Origin: JBCBTJ01 sp039818665
GTDB taxonomy: Bacteria > Pseudomonadota > Alphaproteobacteria > Caulobacterales > Hyphomonadaceae
Assembly: GCA_039818665.1 (NCBI GenBank)
Contig: JBCBTJ010000004.1
Span: 23,886-87,885, forward strand
DNA: 64,000 bases
Direction: 5' to 3'
Part shown: positions 22,798-32,227 of the stretch, in pieces
How the letters are laid out: each line of letters opens with the position of its first letter
Numbering within the stretch: the stretch's first letter is position 1
Program-made: the position numbers and the translations under genes
Notes under the pieces: generated by a model
Seen by the model: the letters and a program-made list of their open reading frames with translations, nothing else
Databases searched by the model: none
What the model was told of the DNA's origin: nothing

Positions 22798-25761
22798 ATG
22801 GACGCTGGAATGCTCGACCAACACTACGATCCCCACGCCGCCGAGGCCCGCATCTATCCTCTGTGGGAGACGGCCGGCTGCTTCAAACCGTCAATGGACA
22901 CAAGCGCCGAAGCCTATTCGATCGTCATTCCCCCGCCCAACGTCACCGGCGTCCTGCACATGGGCCACGCCCTCAACAACACGCTGCAAGACGTGCTCGC
23001 CCGCTATCACCGCATGAGGGGCAAGAACGTCCTCTGGCAGCCCGGCGCCGACCATGCCGGCATCGCCACCCAAATGGTGGTGGAGCGCCAGCTCGCCGAA
23101 AGCGGCGCCAATGAGGACCGCCGCTCTCTGGGCCGAGAGGCCTTCGTCGAGCGCGTCTGGGACTGGAAAGCCGAGTCCGGCGGCAAGATCACCGAACAGC
23201 TCAAACGCCTCGGTGCGAGCTGCGATTGGAGCCGCGAAAAATTCACCATGGGCGAGCGGGAGGACCCGGACAATCAAATGGTCCGCGCCGTCCGCAAGGT
23301 CTTTGTCGATCTCTACAACAAGGGCCTCATCTACCGCGACAAGCGCCTGGTGAACTGGGACCCCCATTTCCAGACCGCCATCTCAGACCTCGAGGTCGAA
23401 CAGCGGGAAGTGGACGGCCATTTCTGGCATCTGCGCTATCCGCTCGCGGACGGCGTCACTTATGAGCACCCGGTCTTCGACGAAGACGGCGAGCCGGCCG
23501 GGACCGAGACCCGCGACTATCTCGTCGTCGCCACCACGCGCCCCGAGACCATGCTCGGCGACACCGGCGTCGCCGTGCATCCCGACGATGAACGCTACAA
23601 AGACCTCGTCGGCAAGTTCGTCGACCTGCCCATCGTGAACCGCCGCATCCCCATCGTCGCCGACGAGCACGCCGACCCGGAGAAAGGCTCCGGCGCGGTG
23701 AAGATCACCCCGGCGCACGATTTCAACGACTTCCAGGTGGGCGAACGCTGCGATCTGCCGAAGCTTAACATCCTGACCGACACTGCTTCGATCGTGGGCG
23801 GTCAGGACGAGCGAGGCGCGCCTATTGCAGACGGTGCGGCTGAAGCCGCCCAAATACCGCAGGAATTGCGCGGCCTCGACCGCTATGAGGCGCGCGACAA
23901 GATCGTCGCCAAGTTCGAAGCGCTGGGCCTCCTCCAAGAGATCGAATCCAAAAAGATCGAACAGCCCTTCGGCGACCGCTCCGGCGTCGTCATCGAGCCC
24001 TATCTCACCGATCAATGGTATGTGGACGCCGAGAGCATGGCCAAACCCGCCATGGCGGCCGTGCGCGAAGGGAAAACCCGCTTCGTCCCTGAGACTTGGG
24101 AGAAGACCTATTTCAATTGGATGGACAACATCCAGCCCTGGTGCGTCAGCCGCCAGCTGTGGTGGGGGCACCGGATTCCGGTTTGGTATGGGCCGGAAGT
24201 TCGCCAGCGCGACGACGGTGCGGTGGACATCCTAGATCCACGAGGGAAGATCTTTGTAGGTGAGAACTTTGATGTCGTCGCGCGACTGGCCCAGGAATAT
24301 TACGGTGCTCCCGCTGTTCAGGTTGGGACTGCGTTCGAACAAGAAACACTTCTCTTTTCAGATGAGAACGACGCCTCTAAAGCGCCAGATTGGGCCAAGG
24401 GCGCTGATATGCGGCCCAAAAAGTATCCGCTTATTCAAGACCCCGACGTCCTAGACACCTGGTTCTCCTCCGCCCTCTGGCCTTTTTCGACCCAAGGCTG
24501 GCCGGAGAACACAGAGGCCCTCCAGACCTTCTACCCGACGGCGACCCTCGTCACCGCCTTCGACATCATCTTCTTCTGGGTCGCCCGGATGATGATGATG
24601 GGGATCGAGTTCATGGACGGCGAGGTCCCGTTCAAAGACGTCTACATCCATGCCCTGGTCCTCGACGAGAAGGGCCAGAAAATGTCCAAATCCAAGGGCA
24701 ACGCCATGGACCCCTTGGAACTGGTCGACGAGTACGGCGCCGACGCGCTGCGCTTCACCATGGCCGCCATGGCCGCCCAGGGCCGAAACATCCGCCTCTC
24801 CAAACAGCGCGTCGAAGGCTACCGCAATTTCGGCACCAAGCTTTGGAACGCGGCCCGTTTCTGCCAGATGAACGAGTGCGTCTCGCCAGCCGAAGACGTG
24901 GATCCTGCCGCGCTCAATGAGACCGTCAACAAATGGATCCTCGGCGAGCTCGCCAAGACCGCCGCCGAGGTCGCCAGAGGCATCGAAGACTACCGCTTCA
25001 ACGAGGCGGCCGGCGCGGCCTATCGCTTCATCTGGAACGTCTTCTGCGACTGGTATCTCGAGCTGATCAAACCGCTCCTCAATGGCGAGGACGAGGCGGC
25101 CAAAGCCGAAACCCGCGCGGTGGCGGCCTGGACGCTCGACCAGACCCTGAAGCTCCTCCACCCCTTCATGCCTTTCCTCACCGAAGAGCTCTGGGAGAAG
25201 CTCGCCGAATTCGGCCCAGAGCGCCCAGGCTTTCTCATGCTGCAGGCCTGGCCGGACTTCGGCCCGGAATGGACCGATGCCGCGGCCTCCGCCGAGATCG
25301 ACTGGGTCATCCGCCTCATCACGGAAGTCCGCGGCGTGCGCGGCGATCTCAACGTTCCGCCGGGCGCGAAGCCGGTTCTGACGCTCGCGAACGCGTCGGA
25401 TGAAGCGCAGGGCAGGGCGCGCCGCCATGACGGCGTGCTCACCCGGCTCGCCCGGCTCGACCGGATCGAGATCGCAAACGTCGCGCCCGACGGCACGGTC
25501 AACGCCGTCCTCGACGAAGCGACGCTCTGCCTGGACATCGCCGGCCTCATCGACCTCGACGCCGAGCGCGCCCGCCTCGATAAGGAGATCGGCAAGCTAG
25601 AAGGCGACATCGCCGGCATCGACAAGAAGCTCTCCAACGAGAAATTCGTCGCCCGCGCCCCGGCCGAAGTGGTGCAGGAACAGCACACTCGCAAAGCCGA
25701 CGCCGAGGCGGTGGTTGAAAAGCTGAAAGCCTCGCGCCAGCGTCTTTTGGAGCTGGGTTGA
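22798..25761 (+). CDS. valS: Valyl-tRNA synthetase
   Basis: The 987-residue class I synthetase charges tRNA-Val. It shows the HIGH-type motif NVTGVLHMGHALNNTLQD near residue 55, an editing CP1 domain (about 200-440), KMSKS in QKMSKSKGNAM near 630, the anticodon-binding domain, and the C-terminal coiled-coil (LDKEIGKLEGDIAGIDKKL). A methionine at 22810 (MLDQHYDP) is the more usual family start. Codons in roughly 24190-24450 (residues 465-550) are clearly less GC-rich than in the rest of the gene. The gene follows the popZ hairpin pair. Confidence 0.97.
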   Translation: MDAGMLDQHYDPHAAEARIYPLWETAGCFKPSMDTSAEAYSIVIPPPNVTGVLHMGHALNNTLQDVLARYHRMRGKNVLWQPGADHAGIATQMVVERQLAESGANEDRRSLGREAFVERVWDWKAESGGKITEQLKRLGASCDWSREKFTMGEREDPDNQMVRAVRKVFVDLYNKGLIYRDKRLVNWDPHFQTAISDLEVEQREVDGHFWHLRYPLADGVTYEHPVFDEDGEPAGTETRDYLVVATTRPETMLGDTGVAVHPDDERYKDLVGKFVDLPIVNRRIPIVADEHADPEKGSGAVKITPAHDFNDFQVGERCDLPKLNILTDTASIVGGQDERGAPIADGAAEAAQIPQELRGLDRYEARDKIVAKFEALGLLQEIESKKIEQPFGDRSGVVIEPYLTDQWYVDAESMAKPAMAAVREGKTRFVPETWEKTYFNWMDNIQPWCVSRQLWWGHRIPVWYGPEVRQRDDGAVDILDPRGKIFVGENFDVVARLAQEYYGAPAVQVGTAFEQETLLFSDENDASKAPDWAKGADMRPKKYPLIQDPDVLDTWFSSALWPFSTQGWPENTEALQTFYPTATLVTAFDIIFFWVARMMMMGIEFMDGEVPFKDVYIHALVLDEKGQKMSKSKGNAMDPLELVDEYGADALRFTMAAMAAQGRNIRLSKQRVEGYRNFGTKLWNAARFCQMNECVSPAEDVDPAALNETVNKWILGELAKTAAEVARGIEDYRFNEAAGAAYRFIWNVFCDWYLELIKPLLNGEDEAAKAETRAVAAWTLDQTLKLLHPFMPFLTEELWEKLAEFGPERPGFLMLQAWPDFGPEWTDAAASAEIDWVIRLITEVRGVRGDLNVPPGAKPVLTLANASDEAQGRARRHDGVLTRLARLDRIEIANVAPDGTVNAVLDEATLCLDIAGLIDLDAERARLDKEIGKLEGDIAGIDKKLSNEKFVARAPAEVVQEQHTRKADAEAVVEKLKASRQRLLELG

Positions 25762-25777
25762 AACCAAGGAGGCGTCG

Positions 25778-26779
25778 ATGCGCGCATTGGCCATCGGAAT
25801 GCTGGGGCTGCTGACGGCGGCGTGCTCCGACGCGCAGGAAGCGCCGGGCGCGGGCGATAACGCCGCCACGACCGAATGGCGCCTCGCCATCCATGGCGGC
25901 GCCGGCGTCATCACCAAAGAGACCATCACGCCGGAGCAAGAGGCCGCCTACCACGCCGCGCTCGAACAGGCGTTGGAGGCCGGCGCTGCGGTGCTTCGCG
26001 AGGGCGGCAGCGCGGTCGACGCGGTCCAGGCCGCCGTCATTCCGATGGAGGACGACCCGCTCTTCAACGCCGGCGTCGGCGCGGTCTTCACCGAAGCCGG
26101 CGGTCATGAGCTCGACGCCTCGATCATGTCCGGCCTTCAACGCGACGCCGGTTCGGTCGCCGGCGTCACGCGCGTTAAAAATCCGATCCTCGCCGCCCGC
26201 GCGGTGATGGACGCAAGCCCCCATGTCATGTTCGCCGGATCGGGCGCAGACGCCTTCGCCGAAGCCCAGGGCCTCGACATGGTGGACAACACGCATTTCA
26301 ACACTGAGAGCCGCCGCGCCTCGCTGGAGCGCGTCTTGCGCAACCGCCAGCGCACCAGCGCGGACAATGCCGGCACAGTCGGCGCCGTGGCCATCGACCA
26401 GGACGGCAATCTCGCCGCCGCCACCACCACGGGCGGCATGACCGCCAAAGCCGCCGGCCGCATCGGCGACTCGCCCCTGATCGGCGCGGCGACTTACGCG
26501 CAAAACGGGGTCTGCGCGGTCTCGGCCACCGGTCATGGCGAGTATTTCATCCGCGTCGCGGTGGCGAAAACCATCTGCGCGCGCGCCGAGCTTCTCGGCG
26601 AGGACATCAAAGCCGCCGGCGACAACGCGCTCGCCCAAGTCGCCGAGCTTGGCGGCGACGGCGGCGTCATCCTGATGAACGGGCAGGGCGAGGTCGCCTT
26701 CGCTTTCAACTCGCCGGGCATGTACCGCGGAACCGTGGACGCCGAGGGCGCATCAACGGCGATTTACGGGGCGGAGTAG
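25778..26779 (+). CDS. iaaA: Isoaspartyl peptidase / plant-type L-asparaginase, exported
   Basis: The 333-residue Ntn hydrolase is predicted to autocleave at G-T200 in DNAGTVGAVA, giving the nucleophilic Thr. Further family marks are AIHGGAGVI, EDDPLFNAGVGAVFT and the oxyanion region TTTGGMTAKAAGRIGDSPLIGAATYA. It hydrolyses beta-aspartyl dipeptides and asparagine. A signal with a lipobox-like TAAC at residue 16 suggests export to the periplasm as a lipoprotein or secreted form, unlike cytosolic EcAIII. GGAGG lies before the start, 16 bp after valS. Confidence 0.9.
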   Translation: MRALAIGMLGLLTAACSDAQEAPGAGDNAATTEWRLAIHGGAGVITKETITPEQEAAYHAALEQALEAGAAVLREGGSAVDAVQAAVIPMEDDPLFNAGVGAVFTEAGGHELDASIMSGLQRDAGSVAGVTRVKNPILAARAVMDASPHVMFAGSGADAFAEAQGLDMVDNTHFNTESRRASLERVLRNRQRTSADNAGTVGAVAIDQDGNLAAATTTGGMTAKAAGRIGDSPLIGAATYAQNGVCAVSATGHGEYFIRVAVAKTICARAELLGEDIKAAGDNALAQVAELGGDGGVILMNGQGEVAFAFNSPGMYRGTVDAEGASTAIYGAE

Positions 26780-26841
26780 GAACCGCTTCAAATCCGGCGC
26801 GTCTCGCTCTAGCTTCGCCCGCTGAGCACTAGGGGACGCGC

Positions 26842-28569
26842 ATGACCAAGACCTGGGACAAAGCCAAGCTGCCCTCGCGCCACGTGACCGAGGGTCCGGC
26901 GCGCGCGCCGCACAGGTCGTATCTCTACGCCATGGGGCTCTCCACCAAGGAGATCCGCCAGCCCCTGGTCGGCGTCGCCTCCTGCTGGAACGAGGCCGCG
27001 CCGTGCAACACCGCGCTCATGCGCCAGGCCCACGCCGTCAGCGAGGGCGTCAAAGCCGGCGAGGGCACGCCGCGCGAGTTCTGCACCATCACCGTCACCG
27101 ACGGCATCGCCATGGGCCATGAGGGCATGCGCTCCTCGCTGGTCAGCCGCGAGGTCATCGCCGATAGCGTCGAGCTCACCATGCGCGGCCACGCCTATGA
27201 CGCCCTGGTCGGCGTCGCCGGCTGCGACAAATCCCTGCCGGGCATGATGATGGCCATGCTGCGCCTCAACGTGCCGAGCGTCTTTCTCTATGGCGGCTCC
27301 ATCCTGCCCGGCCGGTTCGAGGGCCGGGACGTCACCGTGCTCGACGTGTTCGAAGCCGTCGGCGCCCATGCGGCCGGCTCCAACGATATGAACGATGAAA
27401 AGCTCGAAGCGCTCGAGCGCGTCGCCTGTCCTGGCGACGGCGCCTGCGGCGGTCAGTTCACCGCGAACACCATGGCCTGCGTCTCCGAAGCCATCGGCCT
27501 CGCGCTGCCGCTCTCCTCGGCCTTGCCGGCCCCGTACCACGACCGCGACGCCTACGCCGTCGCGAGCGGCCGCGCCGTGATGAACCTCCTCGAGCGGGGG
27601 CTCCGCCCGCGCGACATCTGCACCCGTGAAGCCTTCGAGAACGCCGCTATCGTCGTCGCCGCGACCGGCGGGTCCACCAACGCGGCACTCCACCTGCCGG
27701 CCATGGCCCATGAGTGCGGGGTGAAGTTCGACCTTCGCGACGTGGCTGAGATCTTCAAGAAAACCCCTTATCTCGCCGACCTGAAGCCCGGCGGGCGCTA
27801 TGTCGCCAAAGACATGGGCGAGGCGGGCGGCGTGCCCATGCTGATGAAGACGCTGCATGAGGCGGGCCTCATCCACGCCGACTGCCTCACCGCCACGGGT
27901 CAGACCTGGGCCGAAAACCTCGAAGAGGTCGAATGGCGGAGCGACCAAGACGTCATCCGCCCCGTCTCAGACCCGCTCTCACCCACCGGCGGCGTCGTCG
28001 GCCTCTGGGGTTCGCTCGCGCCGGACGGGGCGATCGTCAAAGTCGCCGGCATGGACAAACTCCAATTCCGCGGCCCCGCCCGCGTCTTCGAGGGCGAGGA
28101 CGCGTGCTTCAAAGCCGTCGAGGCCCGCGACTACAAAGAGGGCGACGTCCTCGTGATCCGCCAGGAGGGGCCCAAGGGCGGGCCCGGCATGCGCGAAATG
28201 CTCTCCACCACGGCGGCGATCTACGGCCAGGGCATGGGCGATAAAGTCGCGCTCATCACCGACGGGCGCTTCTCCGGCGCGACGCGAGGCTTCTGCATCG
28301 GCCATGTCGGTCCCGAAGCCGCCGACGGCGGGCCCATCGGCCTCGTCCAAGACGGCGACATCATCTCCATCGACGCTGAAGCGGGGACCATCGACCTTCA
28401 TGTGACCCCGGCCGAGCTCGAAGACCGGCGCCGCAACTGGGCCCCGCGCGAGACGGCCTACGGCTCCGGCGCGTTGCAGAAATTCGTCCGCCTCGTGGGC
28501 CCCGCCCATGAAGGCGCTGTCACCCATTCAGGCTTCGCAGGCGAACGCCATGTCTACGCCGACATCTGA
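26842..28569 (+). CDS. ilvD: Dihydroxy-acid dehydratase (IlvD/Edd family)
   Basis: The 575-residue Fe-S enzyme matches IlvD: the cluster-binding cysteines are in VASCWNEAAPCN, GVAGCDKSLPG and CPGDGACGGQFTANTMA. It makes the 2-keto acids of valine, leucine and isoleucine synthesis. Related sugar-acid dehydratases (Edd, xylonate/arabinonate dehydratases) share the motifs, so a sugar acid substrate cannot be excluded without an alignment. The start begins MTKTWDKAKLPSRHVTEGP. Its 3' end overlaps the next gene by 20 bp, so the two genes are co-transcribed. Confidence 0.88.
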   Translation: MTKTWDKAKLPSRHVTEGPARAPHRSYLYAMGLSTKEIRQPLVGVASCWNEAAPCNTALMRQAHAVSEGVKAGEGTPREFCTITVTDGIAMGHEGMRSSLVSREVIADSVELTMRGHAYDALVGVAGCDKSLPGMMMAMLRLNVPSVFLYGGSILPGRFEGRDVTVLDVFEAVGAHAAGSNDMNDEKLEALERVACPGDGACGGQFTANTMACVSEAIGLALPLSSALPAPYHDRDAYAVASGRAVMNLLERGLRPRDICTREAFENAAIVVAATGGSTNAALHLPAMAHECGVKFDLRDVAEIFKKTPYLADLKPGGRYVAKDMGEAGGVPMLMKTLHEAGLIHADCLTATGQTWAENLEEVEWRSDQDVIRPVSDPLSPTGGVVGLWGSLAPDGAIVKVAGMDKLQFRGPARVFEGEDACFKAVEARDYKEGDVLVIRQEGPKGGPGMREMLSTTAAIYGQGMGDKVALITDGRFSGATRGFCIGHVGPEAADGGPIGLVQDGDIISIDAEAGTIDLHVTPAELEDRRRNWAPRETAYGSGALQKFVRLVGPAHEGAVTHSGFAGERHVYADI

Positions 28570-29584
28570 GGAGCACGACCCGATCATCCCGGTCGACCCG
28601 GCCGTGGCGCGCGCCCTCGAGGGCCTGCCAGCCGATTTCGACGATTTCGGCCGCGTCTTCGAGACCGAGATCCGCCCAGCGCTCTTGGAGCGGGAAGGCG
28701 AGCGCGCCATCGCGGCCGAGCGCGCGCGGAGATGGACGGTGGGCGGCGGCGCGCTTGCCGCCGTCGCCGCGGTGTTCGGCTTTTTGGTGTTCTCCCTGCC
28801 GGCGCTCGCCGTGGTCGGGATCATCGCCGGCGTCGCGGTCATCGCCATCGGCCGCGCCCCGTTGCAGCAGATCTCGTCCAAGGCCAAGAGCCTCATCGTC
28901 GATCCGATCGCCAGCCAGCTCAATGTCAGTTTCGAGCCGAAGCCGGCCTATCCGAACACGATCGACCACGCCCGCGAGCTCGGCCTTGTCAGCCGTTGGG
29001 ACCGCTCGAATTTCGAAGACCGCATCCTCGGCGGGCGAAACGGTGTCGATTATGAGTTCTTCGAAGCGCATCTTGAAGAGCGCCGCACGACCACCGACAG
29101 CAATGGCCGCACCCGCACCACCTGGGTCACCGTCTTCAAAGGCCAGTGCCTTCGCCTCGACTTCCATAAGGACTTTTACGGCCGCACCCTCGTCACCCGC
29201 GACGCCGGCTTCTTCAACCGTTTCGGCGGCCGCAAGGGCATGGACCGCGCCAAGCTCGAAGACCCCAAATTCGAGAAAGCCTTCGAGGTCTACACCACCG
29301 ACCAGGTCGAGGCGCGCTACATCCTAACGCCCGACTTCATGCAAAAGCTCGTCGATCTGGAGCAGACCTTCCGCGGCAAGAAACTCCGCTGCGCCTTCGC
29401 CGGCGGCGAGATGCTGATCTGTGTCGAAGGCGCCAATCTGTTCGAGCCCGGCTCCATGTTCACCCCGCTCGACAATCCCGAGCGCATCCGCGAGCTGCTC
29501 GATGATTTCAGCGTTCTGTTCCACCTGATCGATACGGCTTCCTCAGCCCGCGCGCGCGGCGACGAGGCGCGGAAAAACGATTGA
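28550..29584 (+). CDS. DUF3137 family membrane protein
   Basis: The 344-residue product shows the DUF3137 (galanin-like) pattern: two central membrane helices (about residues 65-105), a DRILGGRNGVDYEFFEAHL block, and a long soluble C-terminal domain (FEKAFEVYTTDQVEARYILTPDF). The role of the family is not known. The ATG at 28550 is chosen because an earlier in-frame start lies deeper in ilvD. The 20-bp overlap implies coupling with ilvD, though the two products have no known link. Confidence 0.8.
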   Translation: MSTPTSEEHDPIIPVDPAVARALEGLPADFDDFGRVFETEIRPALLEREGERAIAAERARRWTVGGGALAAVAAVFGFLVFSLPALAVVGIIAGVAVIAIGRAPLQQISSKAKSLIVDPIASQLNVSFEPKPAYPNTIDHARELGLVSRWDRSNFEDRILGGRNGVDYEFFEAHLEERRTTTDSNGRTRTTWVTVFKGQCLRLDFHKDFYGRTLVTRDAGFFNRFGGRKGMDRAKLEDPKFEKAFEVYTTDQVEARYILTPDFMQKLVDLEQTFRGKKLRCAFAGGEMLICVEGANLFEPGSMFTPLDNPERIRELLDDFSVLFHLIDTASSARARGDEARKND

Positions 29585-29697
29585 ATTTAGGGCGGAAGCG
29601 TGGCGGACCCGTTCAGGCGCGCTTCAGGCGGCCGCCGGCATAGAAAGGTCCAAGACGCGCCTTTCCGGCGCCGCAAGCCGTGGAGAGACTGCGCCCT

Positions 29698-30069
29698 ATG
29701 CTGAAGACGACCCTCGCCGCCCTGTTCATGGTCGCCGCCGCCCCGTCGGCGCTCGCGCTGACCCAGGCCGAGATCCGTGAATGCAACGCCATGGCCGCCG
29801 CCTTCAAACAGCAGCGCCAGGAGGTTGAAATGGCCAAAGCCGCCCGCGACGCGGCCGCCATGGTGGCCGAACAGGCCGGGGCGGCTTGGGAAGAGGCCGA
29901 AACCCACCGCCTCGTCAGCGCCGGCCATGCCGAGACCGCCGACGAGGCCGAAGCCGCCTTTGAGACCGCCAAAACCGCCCACGCCCGCGCCGAAGCGCGC
30001 CTGGCTGACCTCGCCGGCGCCTACCAAGCGAACGCGGCGGTCTACAATGCGAAGTGCGTGCGGGAGTAG
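29698..30069 (+). CDS. Small secreted alpha-helical protein
   Basis: The 123-residue product starts with a signal peptide (LKTTLAALFMVAAAPSALA), followed by a helical, alanine- and glutamate-rich repeat region with heptad-like spacing (about 30-115, coiled-coil likely). Single cysteines occur near the start (IRECNAMAAA) and near the end (YNAKCVRE), able to form a disulphide. No known domain is recognised. Confidence 0.6.
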   Translation: MLKTTLAALFMVAAAPSALALTQAEIRECNAMAAAFKQQRQEVEMAKAARDAAAMVAEQAGAAWEEAETHRLVSAGHAETADEAEAAFETAKTAHARAEARLADLAGAYQANAAVYNAKCVRE

Positions 30070-30152
30070 GGCGGCGAACGCCCTACCGATTGCTTGAATT
30101 TCAATGCGTATCGGCGCAGGATTCTTAAGGCCGATCGAATAAAATCTTGCCG

Positions 30153-30464
30153 ATGATAAGGACGCTCGTCTTCAGCATCGTTTGGACGATTGCGGCGACC
30201 GCGATGTGCATCGCTCTGGCGCTTGAACCGGAGTTCGCGAAACAATCCCTATTATACAGGGTGATAATGACCAGTCTGCCAGTGTTCGGCATCTGGTTCG
30301 TCTGGCGCAGCTGGCGGGAGCGCCGCCGCTATCTCAGCGTCCAAACCCTCAAGACAGAGGACGGCGACGTCTTCACCTGGACCGACCTGAACGGCCGTGT
30401 CCGGCGCGCTTTCGTGGATCCCAGGATCAAATGGGACGAAGAAGACCGCATGGAGGGCGGCTGA
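30153..30464 (+). CDS. Small membrane protein of unknown function
   Basis: The 103-residue product has two hydrophobic helices (about residues 3-24 and 33-52) and a charged tail with RSWRERRRYLS and DVFTWTDLNGRVRRAFVDPR. The start at 30153 (MIRTLV) is preferred to a TTG six bases upstream. No similar family is recognised. The following REP-rich region probably ends the transcript. Confidence 0.5.
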   Translation: MIRTLVFSIVWTIAATAMCIALALEPEFAKQSLLYRVIMTSLPVFGIWFVWRSWRERRRYLSVQTLKTEDGDVFTWTDLNGRVRRAFVDPRIKWDEEDRMEGG

Positions 30465-30567
30465 GGTATTCCCCGTACGGCGCATCAAGCGCAGCGCGAT
30501 GCGCCGCCCGATGCGGTGCGTCGCCCGTTGGCTGATGCACGCTATGCTTCCCCATGGCCGCCCTTCG

Positions 30568-30602
30568 GCGCCTCCCCGCGACTTGATCGCGGGGCCCATC
30601 TC
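30568..30602 (-). repeat. REP-like palindromic element, copy C (inverted)
   Basis: On the minus strand it reads GAGATGG then GCCCCGCGATCAAGTCGCGGGG and AGGCGC, agreeing with copy A at 141-176 in most positions. It faces copy B at 30630-30665 with a 27-bp spacer. Confidence 0.65.
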
Positions 30603-30629
30603 TTGACCGTCGAGCTTGACGCGCGAGTT

Positions 30630-30665
30630 GGAGATGGATTCCGCGGTGGAGCCGCGGGAAGGCGC
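30630..30665 (+). repeat. REP-like palindromic element, copy B
   Basis: GGAGATGG followed by ATTCCGCGG-TGGAG-CCGCGGGAA and GGCGC. It has four changes relative to copy A, all kept symmetrical in pairs in the palindrome (TTCCGCGG / CCGCGGGA), which supports selection or recent origin of the hairpin. Confidence 0.65.
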
Positions 30666-30792
30666 TCAACGGAGGAGGCGCTGCGACGCGCGAAACGCGG
30701 CGCCGTCATCGTCGACGGACGCCCCCGTAGGGCGAGCCTTGGCCGGCCATCTGGCGGCGATGTAGGCGCGCCCTACATCCTGGCGCGACCCG

Positions 30793-32202
30793 TCACGCCC
30801 CGTTCGGCCGCCAGATCCCATGAAACCCATACGGCACCCGGTGATCCAGGCGCGCCGTCGCCACCGGGCCTGCGGCCACCGATTGGGCGTCCAAGATCAC
30901 GAGATCAGACCGGCGCTCCTCGGCGCGGAATACGGTCGCCAGGACCCAAGCCTCGCTCTCGCCGGCTTGGTCGGATTTGGGCACGAGCACCGGTTCCGAC
31001 ACCCCGTCGTTCGGACCGGCGCGCCAGGTCTCGATCGAGCCGTCGCCGAGATCGACATGGCTGATCTCGTTGAAGATCCCGCCGTCTCCGCGCTGGCGGT
31101 CGGAGGCCGTGGCGAGATAACCATGGCGGTGCATTCGGGCCGCGAAGCGATCATCGATGCGCGGAAACTCGGACGAGAGCCCGCACAGTTCTTTCTCTTC
31201 GAAGCGCCCCGTCTTTAGATCGATCGTCCAGCGCGCGAGCTTGCCCTGGGCCGCCTCGAACGGCGGCGGCGTCCCGTCGGCCGCCGGGAAGTTCGGCGCC
31301 GCGTCGAATTTCACGCAGTCCACGAACAGCGTCTCGTCCGTGTTCCAGGCGTTGAGATAATGGAAGACGAACTGCACCGGCCCCTCGACCCATCTCAGCT
31401 CATCGATCGGCGCGCCGCGCTTCAAGATCCCGATCCGGGTCCCTTTCTCCGGTTCGAACGCGAAGGGCGGGCCGCCCGACATGGCGCGCTCAAGATCGAA
31501 GGTCAGCGGGAAGATCGGGAAGACTGCATAATCCTCGGTCAGCGCGAAATCGTGGACCATGGCCGGGTAGGGCGCGGCGAAGCGCTCAGAGCGGATCAGC
31601 GACCCGTCCGAGCCGATCACATGATACGCCATGTCCGAACTGCCGATTCCGCCCGCCATATAGCCGAAGCCGTGCATCTGGCCGGTCGCCGGGTCGATCT
31701 TCGGATGCGCCGTCATCGCGCCCGCGAGCCCGCCGCCATAGGACTCATACCCGCGCGCCGCGAGCGTTTGGGGGTCGACCTCGAACGGCGCGTGGCCCTC
31801 CTCCAACGCCAGCAATTTTCCGCCATGCCAGATCACATGCGTGTTCGCGACGCCGGAGTCCTTGCCGGAGGTCGACGGGTCGGACGTCATCGGGTTTCCG
31901 AACACGCCGAACAAAGCCTCGCCCGCGGCCGTCTCTAGTTCGAATTTCGGCGTGCGCACCCACCGATTGGCGTAGTCGATCCGGCCGTTTGCGATGTGGA
32001 AGGCGTGCAGCATCCCGTCGCCGGCGAACCAGTGATAATCATCGCGCGGCGAGAAGCGGGGATTGGGGCCGTTTCGATAGAGCGTCCCGGAAATGCCCGC
32101 CGGGATCTCGCCCTCGACCACCAGATCCGGCGCACTGGCCTCGAACTGGATCGGCGCATAATTGCCGCGCAACTGCGGATGGTTCGGAAAAGGCCTCGCC
32201 AT
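30793..32202 (-). CDS. Carotenoid oxygenase family protein
   Basis: The 469-residue product belongs to the RPE65/carotenoid cleavage dioxygenase family, non-haem iron enzymes that split polyene or stilbenoid double bonds. The four iron-ligand histidines are visible as TAH166PKID, MVH217DF, FVFH281YLNAWN and near the end GFH461GIW. No signal peptide is present, so it is cytosolic or membrane-associated. AGGAGG lies before the ATG at 32202. It starts 25 bp after the stop of the TIR-TPR gene and is almost certainly the second gene of that operon. The substrate (carotenoid, apocarotenal, lignin-derived stilbene) cannot be read from sequence. Confidence 0.9.
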   Translation of the reverse strand: MARPFPNHPQLRGNYAPIQFEASAPDLVVEGEIPAGISGTLYRNGPNPRFSPRDDYHWFAGDGMLHAFHIANGRIDYANRWVRTPKFELETAAGEALFGVFGNPMTSDPSTSGKDSGVANTHVIWHGGKLLALEEGHAPFEVDPQTLAARGYESYGGGLAGAMTAHPKIDPATGQMHGFGYMAGGIGSSDMAYHVIGSDGSLIRSERFAAPYPAMVHDFALTEDYAVFPIFPLTFDLERAMSGGPPFAFEPEKGTRIGILKRGAPIDELRWVEGPVQFVFHYLNAWNTDETLFVDCVKFDAAPNFPAADGTPPPFEAAQGKLARWTIDLKTGRFEEKELCGLSSEFPRIDDRFAARMHRHGYLATASDRQRGDGGIFNEISHVDLGDGSIETWRAGPNDGVSEPVLVPKSDQAGESEAWVLATVFRAEERRSDLVILDAQSVAAGPVATARLDHRVPYGFHGIWRPNGA

Positions 32203-32227
32203 GGATGATCCTCCTTGTCGCTCTGTC

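Larger units (their letters stand above)
30465..30792. other. REP-rich intergenic region, 328 bp
   Basis: No gene is seen. The stretch carries two REP-like palindromes in opposite orientation (30568-30602 and 30630-30665) and, near 30759-30779, another palindrome (GATGTAGGCGCGCCCTACATC). Together they lie between two convergent genes, where REP elements often end transcription or stabilise mRNA 3' ends. Confidence 0.6.
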
